Of a stretch of DNA of 64,000 nt, positions 49,196 through 60,908 are shown in pieces. The DNA is from Annulohypoxylon bovei var. microspora (Eukaryota > Ascomycota > Sordariomycetes > Xylariales > Hypoxylaceae), in assembly GCA_022836615.1 (NCBI GenBank), contig MU405270.1, forward strand, positions 124,001-188,000. Direction: 5' to 3'. The notes beneath the pieces are model-generated. The model saw nothing but the letters and a program-made list of their open reading frames with translations, made no database searches and was not told the origin of the DNA. A program made the position numbers and the translations under genes. The stretch's first letter is position 1, and every line of letters starts with the position of its first letter.

Positions 49196-50845
49196 ATGTC
49201 TTCCCCGGCTGTACAAAACCCTCCCGTGCAGACGGAGTCCAAGTCTGCAAAGAAGAAGAAGGCTAAGGCCATCCGTACCGAGTCACCCGCCCCGTCTGCC
49301 TTGTCCGTTCCTGAGAAGTCCGGCTCCGTTGCCGGCCAAGATGGTCAGGATGACATTTCTGAGAACGCATACATTCGTGAGATTCAGAAGTCAGTTTAAC
49401 CTCACCATCATTACGTACCTGTTAGGTACCTACCTACTCTTATTTATGCTGACCTGATCATTAGGAACATCCGCAACATCAACAAGAAGATCGTAAGTTT
49501 GCATGCGCCATATCCATATCCACAGTCTCCACTAGCTTATATCTAACTATTTTACCCCTCCAGACCAATGCCTCTAAGACGGATACCTTGATTGATCAGT
49601 ACAAGGACAAGTCTTTGGACCAACTTGTTGACGAGAAGATCATCAACCCGGACCAACGCGCCCAGCGTATGAAGAAGCCGCAGCTTGAATCTCAGCTTGC
49701 CCAGTTCGAAGAGCAGCTTGCCCAGTACAAGAAAGTGGACGAGGACTATCGATCCCGCGCTGCTATTGAGAAGGCTAGCTTAGAGAAGTCTCTCTATGAG
49801 AAGTTCGAGAAGGAGAAGGCTGATGCGATCAACGAGCTCAAGGAGCAAGCTGCGGCTGACAACAAGAAGGTCAAATATGACAGTCTACTAGTCTTGTCGC
49901 AATTCCTCCGACTGGCTGCAGCTCGACGAACCGAGGAAGCTGATCCTACCGCGGATGAGAACATGGCCTTGGAGGGCGTCCTCCTCAACGTGTACTCTGG
50001 TGACGAGAACGCTGTTTCGACTATGATCAAACTTATTGAGGGATCGGAAGAGGTGACGTTCAGTGTTGGCGGTGACCAGCTTAAGACCACATGTGAGTAT
50101 TTATGATATTGTCCATCCTTGTCCTTTTATTAATATTTTCACAGATGGTCAGGTTAAGGCTGCCGCAGAGGACCACGCTGCTCAGATCGTTGCCCTCGAG
50201 GCAGCAGCCGCCGCCGAGGAGGCAGAAGCGGCTGCTGAGACTGCAACAGTCAATGGCACTGACCCGACCGTTGCCAATGCTGGTCTTACCGAGATCGACA
50301 GTACCGGCGCTACCGCCCCGTTGACTAACGGTCACACCGAGAAGCCGACACCCGGCACTGATCTCCCTGCAAACATTGATGTCGCTGACAGTGCTGCTAA
50401 TGCTGCAGCCGAGTCTAACTGGGACCCCAACAGTGACTTGAGCGCTTCCGTTTCCCAAGACTGGGTTAAGGTCCCTCGTGACCCTGCTGAGACCGACACT
50501 GGTCTAACCGCGACCCCCGCATCCACTGGCAACGTTCAATCTTGGGCCGATGAACAGCCCGAGAACCCTCCTCAGGTTAGTCAGCAAATCATTATTTTTT
50601 AGATAGAATCGTCGCTAACTATTGTGTAGGCACGTGCCCCCACGGAAGCGAATGACGGATTCCACCAAGTCCAACGTAACCGACCCCAGCGAGGTGACCG
50701 CGAAGGAGGCTGGCATGGCCGCGGCCGTGGCCGAGGAGACTACCACCGAGGCGGTTACCGAGGACATGGTGAGGGACGAGGTCGTGGTCGTGGCCGTGGT
50801 CGTGGCGGACCGCGTAGCGTAAGACCTCGAACTGAGGAATCGTAG
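49196..50845 (+). CDS. YAG7-like fungal protein with C-terminal RGG tail
   Basis: Five exons: 49196-49389, 49465-49492, 49564-50092, 50145-50575 and 50630-50845, encoding 465 residues. Exon 2 is a 28-nt micro-exon encoding NIRNINKKI; skipping it would shift the frame. The N-terminus is Lys/Ser-rich (SAKKKKAKA). Residues about 75-265 form a charged helical, dimerisation-like region (SLDQLVDEKIINPDQRAQRM, SLLVLSQFLRLAAARR). An Ala/Glu-rich and Thr-rich disordered part follows. The tail is rich in RG/RGG with His and Tyr, typical of RNA binding. Yeast Yag7 is ribosome-associated and poorly characterised, so a translation or mRNA role is inference. The family name is from recollection of similar fungal annotations. 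Confidence 0.82.
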
Positions 50846-51935
50846 AGGATTCAATCCCATACCTGTCTTCGCCGATCTTATTGTCGCATCTCTCGGGATC
50901 GACTCCTGGCCAGACAGTCGTGGCGTTGACCTTCTCTGTTCTCTCGACTACATCTGGACTCCACCCATCCAGTTGTACGGGGACATAACAGCACTGGTTT
51001 AATCGCAGTGCGTGTGTATTCATTGAGGATTTTGTACACCAAAGGGAATTGGTGGGGTGTCCACTGCATCGTATTTGCCCTCTGATTTTAGGAGGGATGG
51101 AGTACAGTGGAAACAAACCGGCGTCAGCATTTCCGCACGGCTTTGCGGCTGGTAGGAAGGGAATTACCGGTGTTTGTCTGTACCAAAAAAAAGCCTTGCT
51201 AGCATTTACGATACGCGAAAAAGTTGGCCGGAGTCGATGGTTAATGACATGAAGACCATGATACTCTTTATAGTTTTCCCCCTTCTTTTCGGCGTGTGTA
51301 CTATGACGACATGATGAGAGACGTGATTCAGTTTACGTTGACCTTTTCGATTTGATCCCGATCAGGTACCTCTTCTTTTCCCCTTCTTCTAGGTACAGGC
51401 CGAGGTTCGGTCCTCGCGGTGTATTAATGAACAAACGGTTTCCTTTATTTTATTCTGATGAATGTATAGAATTAATGGCTAATGAGAGTAGCTCAAGGGG
51501 CGAGTAAGGGTTGGTTAAACCTGAAGTACCGACCTACCTATCTAGATAAGTGATGCTTATCTCTGTATAGGTACCTCGCTCGCTTAACGTATGGTGACCG
51601 CTCCCGCATTTGAGATGTAGACGGAGCTTCCACGAAAGGAGAACTTATGATGAGCAGGAACTACCACAGCATATTACGGCTACAAATCAAGAGATCTCCC
51701 TGCTGAGACAGAGTTGCAGAGATGATTGTTTCACAATATACTTGATTTGTTCATTGGGGTGCTTTCCTGCCTCGAGGGTATCTACACCAAGTCTTCCTCA
51801 ATACAGTACCCAAAACCCAACAGCACAGCATTATCTGCGGGGTTCTTGGACAACATGGTATGTTCAGTATCCTGAGCACATTTCGCTCACTCCCCGGCAT
51901 ACGTACATACATACACACATCTCCATATACTACCT
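50846..51935. other. Intergenic region between converging genes
   Basis: 1.09 kb between two 3' ends. It includes the T-rich 3' UTR of the YAG7-like gene and ACATACATACACACA near 51903. A plus-strand frame at 51610-51999 starts with TTG and overlaps the aminopeptidase 3' end antisense; I do not regard it as a gene. Confidence 0.45.
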
Positions 51936-54900
51936 CTACTGGAGATATCCGTTAGCGCCCAACCACTCCTTGATAGCCGTGGCATCTCTCTCGCGGTAAG
52001 CGGCGCGGCCGCGGATCGCGTCCTTGACCTGCTCGAGGGTGCGGTCGAAGGCGCTGGTGTCCTTGTCCTTGAAGAAGGCGTCGATCTCGGCGACGTACTT
52101 GGCGTCCGTGAAGCGCTGGAGCGTGAGCTTGACGAAGCGGTCGAGGACGACCGGGTTCGCCATCTTGGTCGTCAGCTTCTCCCAGTTGTCCTGGATGTAC
52201 TGCCACTGGATGGGGCGCGCGACGGAGTTGGTCGACAGGGCGCTGCCGAGCGAGTGCATGTCGCCCGACGGCACGGACTCCGATGGGGGCGCGGGTGGCG
52301 ACAGGTCGCAGTTGAAGGGCAGGAGGCTCTTGGAGATGATCTCGGGGTCGCGGACGTGGCCTAGCGAGGCTAGACAGACTTCCTTGCCGTCGATGGATGC
52401 GCCGGTGAACCATTCCTTCTTGAGAATCTCGACTGCCTTGGCCGGATTGGTCTTGACTGCGGTGCGGTAGGCTACGGTCCTTAGGTTCGGGTGCAAGGGC
52501 GTTCCCTTCTCAACCCAGGAGTCGAACAACGACTTCGCTTTCTCGGTTACTCTGTATCATTAATTAGCAGATGAAGGTCGGGGGAAATTTAGGAAATGTA
52601 TAACTTACCCCTGGTGGCCGTTCGCTGCGGCACTAAGCAAAAGTCTCTTGCGCAGCAGGCTGGTGAGGTAATCCTCGCCTTCTGGGAACTCCCATCCGAT
52701 CTTCTCTACCGCGTTGCTGACAAGCTTGAGGGTAAACTGCTCCAGGCCGCGCTTGATTTCGTCGTCGTCTCCAAAGATGGTCTTGACTAGTCCAACAGAA
52801 TCCAGAACCTGGGCCCAAACAAGGTGGTTGGTCTCGCTTCCAAAGCCCTGGACGAAAGAGAGAAGAGCAGCGGTGGTGCCGTAGCCAGAAAATGCCAAGT
52901 CTGCCGCAGAACCGATGATGGAGATCTTGTCTTCGTTGCTCAAGCGATCGAGCTGTGTGCCAAGCTTTGCGAGACGAGCCGGAGGGTAGTTGGTTCGGTA
53001 GAAACCAGTGGCGTTGCTGTTGATCTTGTAGAAGTCGTCATCGATGTCGCGGACTGTTATGCTCTTCTCGGTGAGAGCTAATCGCTGGACATCCTGCTGT
53101 CCGACCTTGCCTTGTAACGAAAGAGGCACCCACCATACGACCTGGTCCTCTTCTGGTTTTACATCACCGGTTGCTAGATATCGATTTTGCTTAATCGATA
53201 TTTGCCCGGGCTCCTCAGCAATAGTCAACACCGGATGTCCAATCATCCCAATCCAGAAGCGCATTAGATCATGTACGTCAGTCCCGGAGGCCTCGGTTAG
53301 AGCTTTCCAAAGATATTCAGTCTTGGCATTGCCGTACGCATGCTTCCTCAGGTAGGCCCCAACACCTTGGAGGAAGGTCTTCTCTCCAAGCTGGCTGACT
53401 AACATTCGCAGTGTAGAACATCCCTTGAGGTAGCTGATGTGGTCGAAGATCTGGTTTACATCTAGAGCATCCCTGACCGGGACATGGACAGGGTGGGATG
53501 CACGCATTCCATCGAGCTTGAAGGCCATTTCCATCCCTTCATTCACGAACTGGGCCCAAACTTGCCAGTCTGGATGGAACTCGTTGACGGCGTACCAACC
53601 GGCCCAGGTGGCGAAGGATTCATTCAGCCAGAGCTCGTCCCACCAATCCATGGTAACAAGGTTGCCAAACCATTGATGGGCTAATTCGTGGGCAACGACA
53701 TATGCGACACGGTTCTTGTATCTAGCATCTGAGGTCTTCTCGTCGAAAAGGACGGCTGTCGTACGATAGGTCACGAGACCCCAGTTCTCCATAGCCCCAT
53801 GCGTAAACTCGTGAACGGCGAGCAAGTCAGACTTAGGAAGAGGGTAATCGATACCGAAGCTCTCAGAGAACAAGTCAATAGTCTTTGGCGCGTGTTCTAA
53901 AGCATATCGACCTTGCTCCTTGAGTCCACGGGTGGTATAGACACGCACGGGAATCTGCTTTCCGTTGTACTTTCGCTCGGTAAAGGCCTCGACATACTCG
54001 AAGTCGCCAACAGCCCAAGCCAACAGGTAAGTGCTCATGATCGGGGTTTGTTCAAAGGCAACCGACACGAAACCATCACGGGTCTTGGAAGAACTCTTGA
54101 CAGGCATGTTAGATAATGCGACCTGGTCCTCGGGAATTTCGATCTGAAAGTCGAAAGTTGCCTTCAGTCGTGGCTCGTCAAAGCAAGGGAAAGCTCGGCG
54201 GGCATCGCAGGCTTCGAATTGGGTGCTCAACATGTAGTGAAAGGTGTCGTCTCGGGGTACCGAGTCTGCTGCAGGGACGACGGGCTTATACTTGCTTCGG
54301 TAGAAGCCAGCCATGTCGTTGTTCATGGTTCCCTGGAAGGTGATCTGAAGAGTAGCTTTCTTCGAGGATGGTACCTCGTCGGCGAAGACGAGGGTTGCAC
54401 GTTGCTTCTTCTCATCGTAGTTGAATGTGGTAGTCTCTAGGGATTGGAATGCCTTGGTGTGGTCAGGTGTGATCTTAGCACTAAGTAACTTGAGCTCGAT
54501 AGAGTTGATAACGATCTCCTTGGTAGGTTTGGTAATATAAATAGTGATAGACACGTTTCCTTTATAAGACCAATCGTTGAAGTTTAGAGAGGAGATGTTG
54601 AGATCATAGTGAGAAGGGGTGATAGTAGAGGGAAGAATGTCTCGACCCGCCATGATGGATGAGGGTATGATGGCGGAACAGGAGAGTCTAGAGGACGAAG
54701 AGAAGAAGCGGTTGACGGAGTGGTTAAAGAAACGGTTGCGGTTGTGGTTGCGGTTTCGGGTGTTAATGGTGTTAATATTGTTAGTGTCAGTGTTAGTGTT
54801 AGTGTCAGTACATATAGATCTAGGTGCGGTGGTATTATGGTATGAGTTAAGGTGGGGACTCGTTTGTCTGGAACTGTCTTTAGATTGATGATGCGAATGT

Positions 54901-55277
54901 CTCGCCGGGTTGGCTGAATTAGCTGGGTTGGTGACGAAATTGGCAGGTGTTGAAGTAAACCATCGACAGGGTTTAACTGTCTTGTGACTTTTATCCAATA
55001 ACTTAAAAAAGCAATCAACTCGTCTGCCGGGTATTGTCGAAGTAGAATACGTTGTATACGTCGTATATTGTCTTGTTGATTGTTTTGAGAAAGATGCAGC
55101 AGATACTCTGCAGGCCGAAGTTACACAGCTGTCAGAGGTAGTTAAAATCCCTGACCAGCCTGAGCTTATAGGTACTTGCGCAATGCCCCTCACCAGATTC
55201 CGCGCGACGGTGGTACCAGATCGAGGGGTCACAACCCGGCATAGCTGACCAATCGCATCCATCGCCGCAGATGTCAT
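51936..55277 (-). CDS. APE2: M1-family aminopeptidase (APE2/AAP1 type), long N-terminal extension
   Basis: Two exons, 55277-52609 and 52551-51936, around a 57-nt intron, encoding 1094 residues. The metalloprotease core is complete: the substrate-binding GAMENWG at about 494, the zinc motif HELAHQWFGN at about 530 with the third ligand in NESFATWAG about 18 residues later, and the C-terminal ERAP1-like helical domain (NPVVLDRFVKLTLQRF). It removes N-terminal residues from peptides. Two starts are plausible. The ATG at 54653 (MAGRDILPSTITPSHYDL) gives the usual 886 residues. The frame stays open a further 208 codons to the ATG at 55277, whose first 80 residues are Arg/Ser/Thr-rich and nearly free of acidic residues, like a mitochondrial presequence. 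A low-complexity Asn/Thr/Arg stretch links the two. A cytosolic and a mitochondrial form from one gene is therefore possible; annotation of the upstream part as UTR is the alternative. Confidence 0.93.
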
Positions 55278-56193
55278 ATCGTTTACCGAATCGGGAGCCC
55301 GGAAACCTAATATGTACCTACACTTTACTTTCTGTTAGCTAACATCATAGGCCAGGTTTATTGTTTATGTAATATTTCCCGGCAAATCATGTAATCATCA
55401 GATCATATGAAGTAAAGTTATTGAAGATAGGGGAACGGGTAACTTCAATTGGATAAGGTCACTACTAACCTGGCACAAAGAAAGCCATCTACCTTCTTAT
55501 AAGAACACCGATAGGTTTCAGATCGACACCACTCGTATTATTAGGATGGAGGACATGTTATTGACAATGATATAGACGTCTTAGGTGGTCAATACCTACA
55601 CGTAAAAGAGGAGGTGATAGGTATGTATGTGGGTATGTAGATACTTGGCATTTAAGAAGTTTGAACCAATACTTGATTCCCCAATAGAAATATGAAACAG
55701 CTTCCTATCTTAGTAAAACTAAACAAGTAGCTGTAGAATCTAATGAAAAAGGGCCGGATGATCAATTGAAGGTCATCCTCATATTTATACTACAAGAGCG
55801 CGCCCATCTTGACGAATGGTAAAGTATGAGGCCAAGTAGGTCGAGGTGTAGATAATTGAAGTATAAAAAGCAAACAAGTCATTTTAGTGGAAGAATTTAA
55901 AAATTCAAATGACATTTAAAAAGTGAGATGAATATGACGTATAAATGCAAATTGAACGTTTAAATGAATATACGTACTCCATAGAATTCGACGCTAGTCA
56001 TAAAACGAGAATGCCGCATCCTGGTTTATATAATTATTCACAGCAGGCGTTCAATAACTTTCATCTTCATAAACAACGTCAATTCACTTTCATAGACACT
56101 CGTTCATGAAAGCATGGTTTAAAAACTTAAGACGGTCTCTTCAATTGTACTCTGAATGTGTCTACAGGTTTTTCTTTTGTTGTCTGTCTGACA
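55278..56193. other. Divergent intergenic region between APE2 and DOC1
   Basis: 916 AT-rich bases upstream of two divergent genes. ATGTATGTGGGTATGTAG-type words lie near 55620. Nothing else can be supported. Confidence 0.45.
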
Positions 56194-57635
56194 ATGGAGC
56201 CGCAGGATGTCAGCAACAGTGGCGGCTCGGCTAGAAGCCATGCCAGTCTTCGCCAGCAGCAGGAGGAATTCCGACGACGACTGATGAGACCTAATCGTCT
56301 CTCTAGAACATCACAAGGCCGCGCCGGAGACCCAGTCCGATCTGGAGACACGGGAACTGCTGAGCCTTTTGGAGGCTTGAACGATACTGGAAGACCTGAC
56401 TTCTTTCCAACACCACAAGGTCAGTTTGAATTTTTGCTTCCTCTTTCTCACATCACACTTATTACTCCCAACTTTCCCATTCACTCCTATCACTCTCAAT
56501 TCCTTAGCTGCTAGGTGGATTCCATCTACCATGGCTGCCAACCAGCATTCCTCGGATTCTTCGGATTCCGATGATGGTCCGGTACAGTTCACTCCGCAAT
56601 CCGAGAGACGCGTTCGACGTTCTTTTATTCCTATCAACTGGAGAGCGATTTTGGAATCAGATTACCCGGAGTCCGATGATGAGCCGTTACCTTCCACCCC
56701 GTCGTCTGAGACACGCGTTCAAGACACTTCCGCTAACGATTCCTCTGGAATCTTTGAAGACAACACAGCAACTGAAGAGGACACTGAACGCATAGATTAC
56801 GGTGAAGATGTCTCCAATGTTGACGATGATGATCAAGAGAATGAAGAGGAGAATGGCGGAGAAGAAGATGACGAGGAGGGTCCCGGAGATGATGTTCCCT
56901 TCGATGCCTCTGCCGTCGGCTTGAAGGAAATCAGCAATCTCGCCAGCTTCACTGTCAGCAGCTACAAGCCCGGCTGTGGCGTGAAGGAGCTTCGAGATGA
57001 TGACGTTAACCAGTTCTGGCAGTAAGTGTTAGTCCTTTCCATCATAAAACTTTACTACTAACAAGATCTTATCTAGGTCTGATGGTCCCCAGCCTCATCG
57101 ATTGAACATTCATTTCATCAAACGCGTGGAGATTCGTGCTCTGCGACTCTACTTAGATTATGAACTCGATGAGAGCTACACGCCTACCAAGATCCAGATC
57201 ACAGGCGGCTGGAGCCCCAACTTTACCATTCCGTTCACCACCATGGAGCTTAACACGCCGAAGGGATGGATCGATGTTCCTATCGCCGGAGCTGGTGGTG
57301 GCCCTGATGGCAACTCTCTCTGCTGCTGGTTCGTCCGCATCATCATTCTCGAGAACCACCAGAACGGCAAGGACACGCACCTCCGCGGAATCAAGGTCTA
57401 TGCTCTGGACGATACCGCCGATACTGCGGAGAACAACCCTGTCGAAGAGATGGTCGAGGCCATTGATGATTACGATGATCGAATGGCGCTTATGGATATT
57501 CACGATCACGACGAGGAGGCGGTTTCAAGAATTGCGGCTGCGAAGAAGCAACGCAAGGAGAACGCCAAGAAGTACACCCCCGGAGACGGTGGATTATCTA
57601 TCCCTGACTTCATGAGAGAGCCGGAGATTCGTTGA
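56194..57635 (+). CDS. DOC1: Anaphase-promoting complex subunit APC10/DOC1
   Basis: Three exons: 56194-56419, 56508-57021 and 57077-57635 (introns 88 and 55 nt), encoding 432 residues. The first 150 residues are disordered and end in a strongly acidic tract (DDDDQENEEENGGEEDDEEG). The DOC domain follows (about 165-350): AVGLKEISNLASFTVSSYKPG CG, DDDVNQFWQSDGPQPHRLNI, VEIRALRLYLDYELDESYTP and KDTHLRGIKVYAL, a jelly-roll fold that helps the APC/C ubiquitin ligase bind substrate degrons. The core is complete. The acidic leader makes the protein much longer than yeast Doc1. A shorter start would be the in-frame Met in exon 2 (ATG at 56531), but exon 1 is joined by a clean intron. Confidence 0.93.
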
Positions 57636-58251
57636 ACGGACCTAAAAGTGTCTAGCAAGTCAAGTTCGCATATCAAGGCATGGAGGCGTTCTGGAAAACC
57701 GGTTGATCACCACGATACCCTATGGTTGCTTTTGTTTCTCGTTGCATTAAGGAAAGGAAAAATCATGTGGCTGTCATTGCTACAGGACAGGATGATAATT
57801 TCCCCCTGTATTTTCCCATCATAAGGCGATCTCGTTTTCGAATCGGCCTTCTAATTCCATTCGATCCAATCCCCCCCAAATAACAACTGTCTTGAACAGT
57901 ATAAGTCTCTGCTGCTCTATGAAAATGTGACAATGCAATTATAAGTGCTACCTATTATGGTTTTTTGAATTGGATATGTCAATATAGGAAAGTTCGGTTT
58001 AAGGAGCTTAGATGAGATAAGCTTTAGAGTGAGTCCCCCAGTCTCCACTAACGGGTTTAACCGTCCGCTAATTCGGCCCCCCCTCTAATATTCTAACTTC
58101 TTCGTCATCCCTTCATTCTTCCCTAGCCTGGTATCATCTCTGGCATTGATATAAACGATGCCGGCAATGATATTCGCTTTATTTCGCATCGCTTCCCGTA
58201 TATTATAGAATGTGTCTAGTCCGTTAGTCTTAAATACCTACCCATAAAAGA
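57636..58251. other. Intergenic interval
   Basis: 616 bases holding the 3' UTR of DOC1 and the promoter of the POF1-like gene. Short C and T runs are present; there is no gene. Confidence 0.45.
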
Positions 58252-59196
58252 ATGCCTTCGTCCGAGGCCGATAGCACTACAATGGCTTGGAAACCACCCA
58301 AGGATCTAGTCTCCTACTTCACCCACGCTCTCAAGAGCTACCAACTATCCAATGCAACTTTTCGTGTCCTATGTTCTCTACCCTCCTCCTCTCCCCAACT
58401 ATCCCAGGTCCTTCCAAAGAGACTTCTCGTCCTCGACTCGTCCTTCAACCCCCCGACCCTCGCACACCAACAAATGGCGCTCTCCGCCTTCTCGGAGCAC
58501 GAACACTCCGACAAGAACGACGATAAATCGCGGGTCCTCCTCCTCCTCGCGATCAACAACGCGGACAAGGCGCCCAAGCCGGCCGCCTTCCCGCAGCGTC
58601 TCGCCATGATGTACATCTTCGCGCAGGACCTGCTCGCCTCCGCCTCCGCCTCCGCCTCCCAGACAACAACACCCCGCGCAAGCGCGTGCGAGGGCGTCGA
58701 CATCGCCGTCACGACGGAGCCGTACTTCCACGCGAAGAGCCGCGCCGTCGCCTCGTGCGACTCCTACCTCAAGCCAGGGCCGGAACCGGAGCCGGTAGAG
58801 CAGGTCTACCTCACGGGCTTCGACACCCTGATCCGCATCTTCGACCCCAAGTACTACCCCGACGGCTCGATGGCGCGCGCCCTCGACCCCTTCTTCGCGC
58901 ACGCGCGGCTCCGCGTCTCGACGCGCACCGATGCCGAGTGGGGCGACGAGCGGGAGCAGCTGGCGTACCTGGATGGCCTGCGGGCGGGCGCGCTCGAGCA
59001 GGTCGGCGGGAGGACCGGCTGGGCGGAGAGGATAGACTTGGTTAAGGGGCAAGGGGGCGGCGCCGAGGTCGTGAGTAGTACGAAGGTCCGCGGGGCGGTG
59101 CTGAGGGGGGACTGGGATGCCCTGGAGAAGTTGGTTAGTGGGGGTGTTGCTGGTTGGATTCGACGCCAGGGTTTGTATGCGGAAGCTGGCGCTTGA
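58252..59196 (+). CDS. POF1-like nicotinamide-mononucleotide adenylyltransferase family protein
   Basis: Single exon, 314 residues. The nucleotidylyltransferase signature SFNPPTLAH is at 64-72 (the (S/G)xFxPxTxxH type), and the second nucleotide-binding motif SSTKVR lies near residue 280. LLLLAINNADKAPKP and QVYLTGFDTLIRIFDPKYY are the family blocks between them. Yeast Pof1 is an NMN adenylyltransferase-fold protein linked to NAD metabolism and protein quality control; activity here is inferred. An Ala-Ser dipeptide repeat (ASASASAS, from TCCGCC units near 58636) sits on a surface loop. The second half is strongly GC-rich, which also opens a long antisense frame that is not a gene. Confidence 0.87.
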   Translation: MPSSEADSTTMAWKPPKDLVSYFTHALKSYQLSNATFRVLCSLPSSSPQLSQVLPKRLLVLDSSFNPPTLAHQQMALSAFSEHEHSDKNDDKSRVLLLLAINNADKAPKPAAFPQRLAMMYIFAQDLLASASASASQTTTPRASACEGVDIAVTTEPYFHAKSRAVASCDSYLKPGPEPEPVEQVYLTGFDTLIRIFDPKYYPDGSMARALDPFFAHARLRVSTRTDAEWGDEREQLAYLDGLRAGALEQVGGRTGWAERIDLVKGQGGGAEVVSSTKVRGAVLRGDWDALEKLVSGGVAGWIRRQGLYAEAGA

Positions 59197-60908
59197 TGGG
59201 CCTAATGATGGCAACAAGTTGGGTATTCGATCGTGATTATCCGGTGCCGAACAAGTCCGTCCGGCGTTGCAGTCGTTGTTGAGCTGTTCACTTTGGCGAC
59301 TGGTTGGTGGCCCTCGATATTAAGACTAACTTGTGTAAGTACCTACACGTTCGAACTTGCAAGGTGTCTGTCAGATTGCCTGTTAGGCGCTGTAAGGTCG
59401 AACTTTGGTACTAGGAGGTACTGCAGCATTAACGTTCGTCGTCGTCGTCGTCGTCGTTGTAAATGGGCTAGGAGACGACGTTAGTGCGGGGCCATCCCCG
59501 GTTGCTAGGCAGCAGAAGAAGGCCCAAGTTTGACTTATATACCGTCCTTTGCTGTCGCTATTCAAGCTTGATCCACAGACCACCTCAGTCGCTATGGGGT
59601 AGTTGGTTATGGAGATGAAAGTCAGATAAAACTGTCCGGGGTTTTTCGTAGGTCTTGGGTTCGATCCCTAGGAAGAGCGGTGGTCTTAGCCGGCTACTCA
59701 GGTCAACTTCCTATTGGGCTTGGATTCGGGACTGAGCTTTTTTATCATTATGATCTTCTGCTTATTTTTATTTTTATTTTTATTTCCCTCCTATGCATCG
59801 CACCGGCCTTTCTCTTCTTCTACCTTCTTCCCCCTTTTGACTCCATCGCGGCTCGCATCTCAACTTGAACTACGAGATATGCATCTTGCTATCTAGAGAC
59901 TAGGATCACCTAACTAGGACGTCATGACGACTAAGTCCTAGGACATCCCGCATATGCAGATAGTGCTCGGGGTAACACCAAAGAGGATTAGTCCGGACTG
60001 GCGCAATACCTAGGCTTCCTACTTCATCAGCCGTGATGCGCGACATACTGACCCCGAATAGCGGGTAGACTATTTCCTCTCAAAATAAAACCCGCAGGGT
60101 TTGTAGTCTACTTAAGCAGGTTCTATTTACAAACTTCACAACAAGACAAGAGACATTACAAATCAAATGGCAACCTTACATGGGCTCTAGATATAGTCTA
60201 TACAACTACTCGACGGCCACTCTACTTCAGGAAAGTTCGTTCACGCATGTCTCGAAGAGGGTTGAGCAGCTTCGGGATTGATAAGCTGTCCCCGTGCTGC
60301 TGATCGATCACATTGTAACTTCTAATATAGCGCAGGATCGTCGTCGAGACTAGGCGACAACGGTCGAAGCAAGTTTTCCTATACTATTTCAGCTGATGAC
60401 TAAATGAACCGGCCCCCACGGTCTGCTTTGTCACAATTGATGGTTATATTTAGGCAAAATCTATGCCATATCTAATGCTTGTATTTATTCAAAGACATTT
60501 ATCACGGCACATCTAATTTTGTCTCATTCTACTTTCCATTAGAATGAAAAGTCAGGATTATATCCTAATTCGCAAGATATACGATACTCATTATTGCGGC
60601 GGCTATGTATATAAAACCACCCAACCACCCAATCTTCCAACCTTGTGGGGCTTTATCTATAAAAGCAAGGTTTATAGGGATAGTCTGGCAGTCCAGCAGT
60701 CTAGTGGATCACGGACTCACTTACACGGTCTATTAATAGCACTGTAACTTCAGCTGGATGCAAAGGTGAGGCACAGCACTCCGCGTAACATTGCATAGCA
60801 TAAGGTTGCCTTGGTCGAAGCATGAGAAGACTTCTCGAATGTTTTGATCATTTAATTACTGACAGTCATGTAATATTGTAACTATTTGCCGTTTTGCATC
60901 GCTTTAGT
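59197..60908. other. Intergenic interval with a tRNA-like B-box
   Basis: 1.7 kb. It contains a CGT trinucleotide run at 59432-59456, a T-rich TTTTTATT run near 59763-59788 and a sequence resembling a tRNA T-arm (GGGTTCGATCCC at 59657-59668) without a foldable D-stem. No gene is supported. The last 50 bases lead into the DUF3433 gene. Confidence 0.45.

Noticed and set aside
51610..51999. 129-codon plus-strand frame
   Set aside because: It starts with TTG and overlaps the aminopeptidase 3' end antisense; no domain.
58399..59217. 272-codon minus-strand open frame
   Set aside because: It is antisense to the POF1-like gene, whose GC-rich codons remove stop codons on the other strand. The product is Arg/Gly/Glu-rich without a domain.
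59592..59682. tRNA-like sequence with a good B-box (GGTTCGATCC) and near A-box
   Set aside because: The D-stem does not pair, the anticodon stem has a mismatch and a six-base loop, and the acceptor stem has two mismatches. At most it is a relic.
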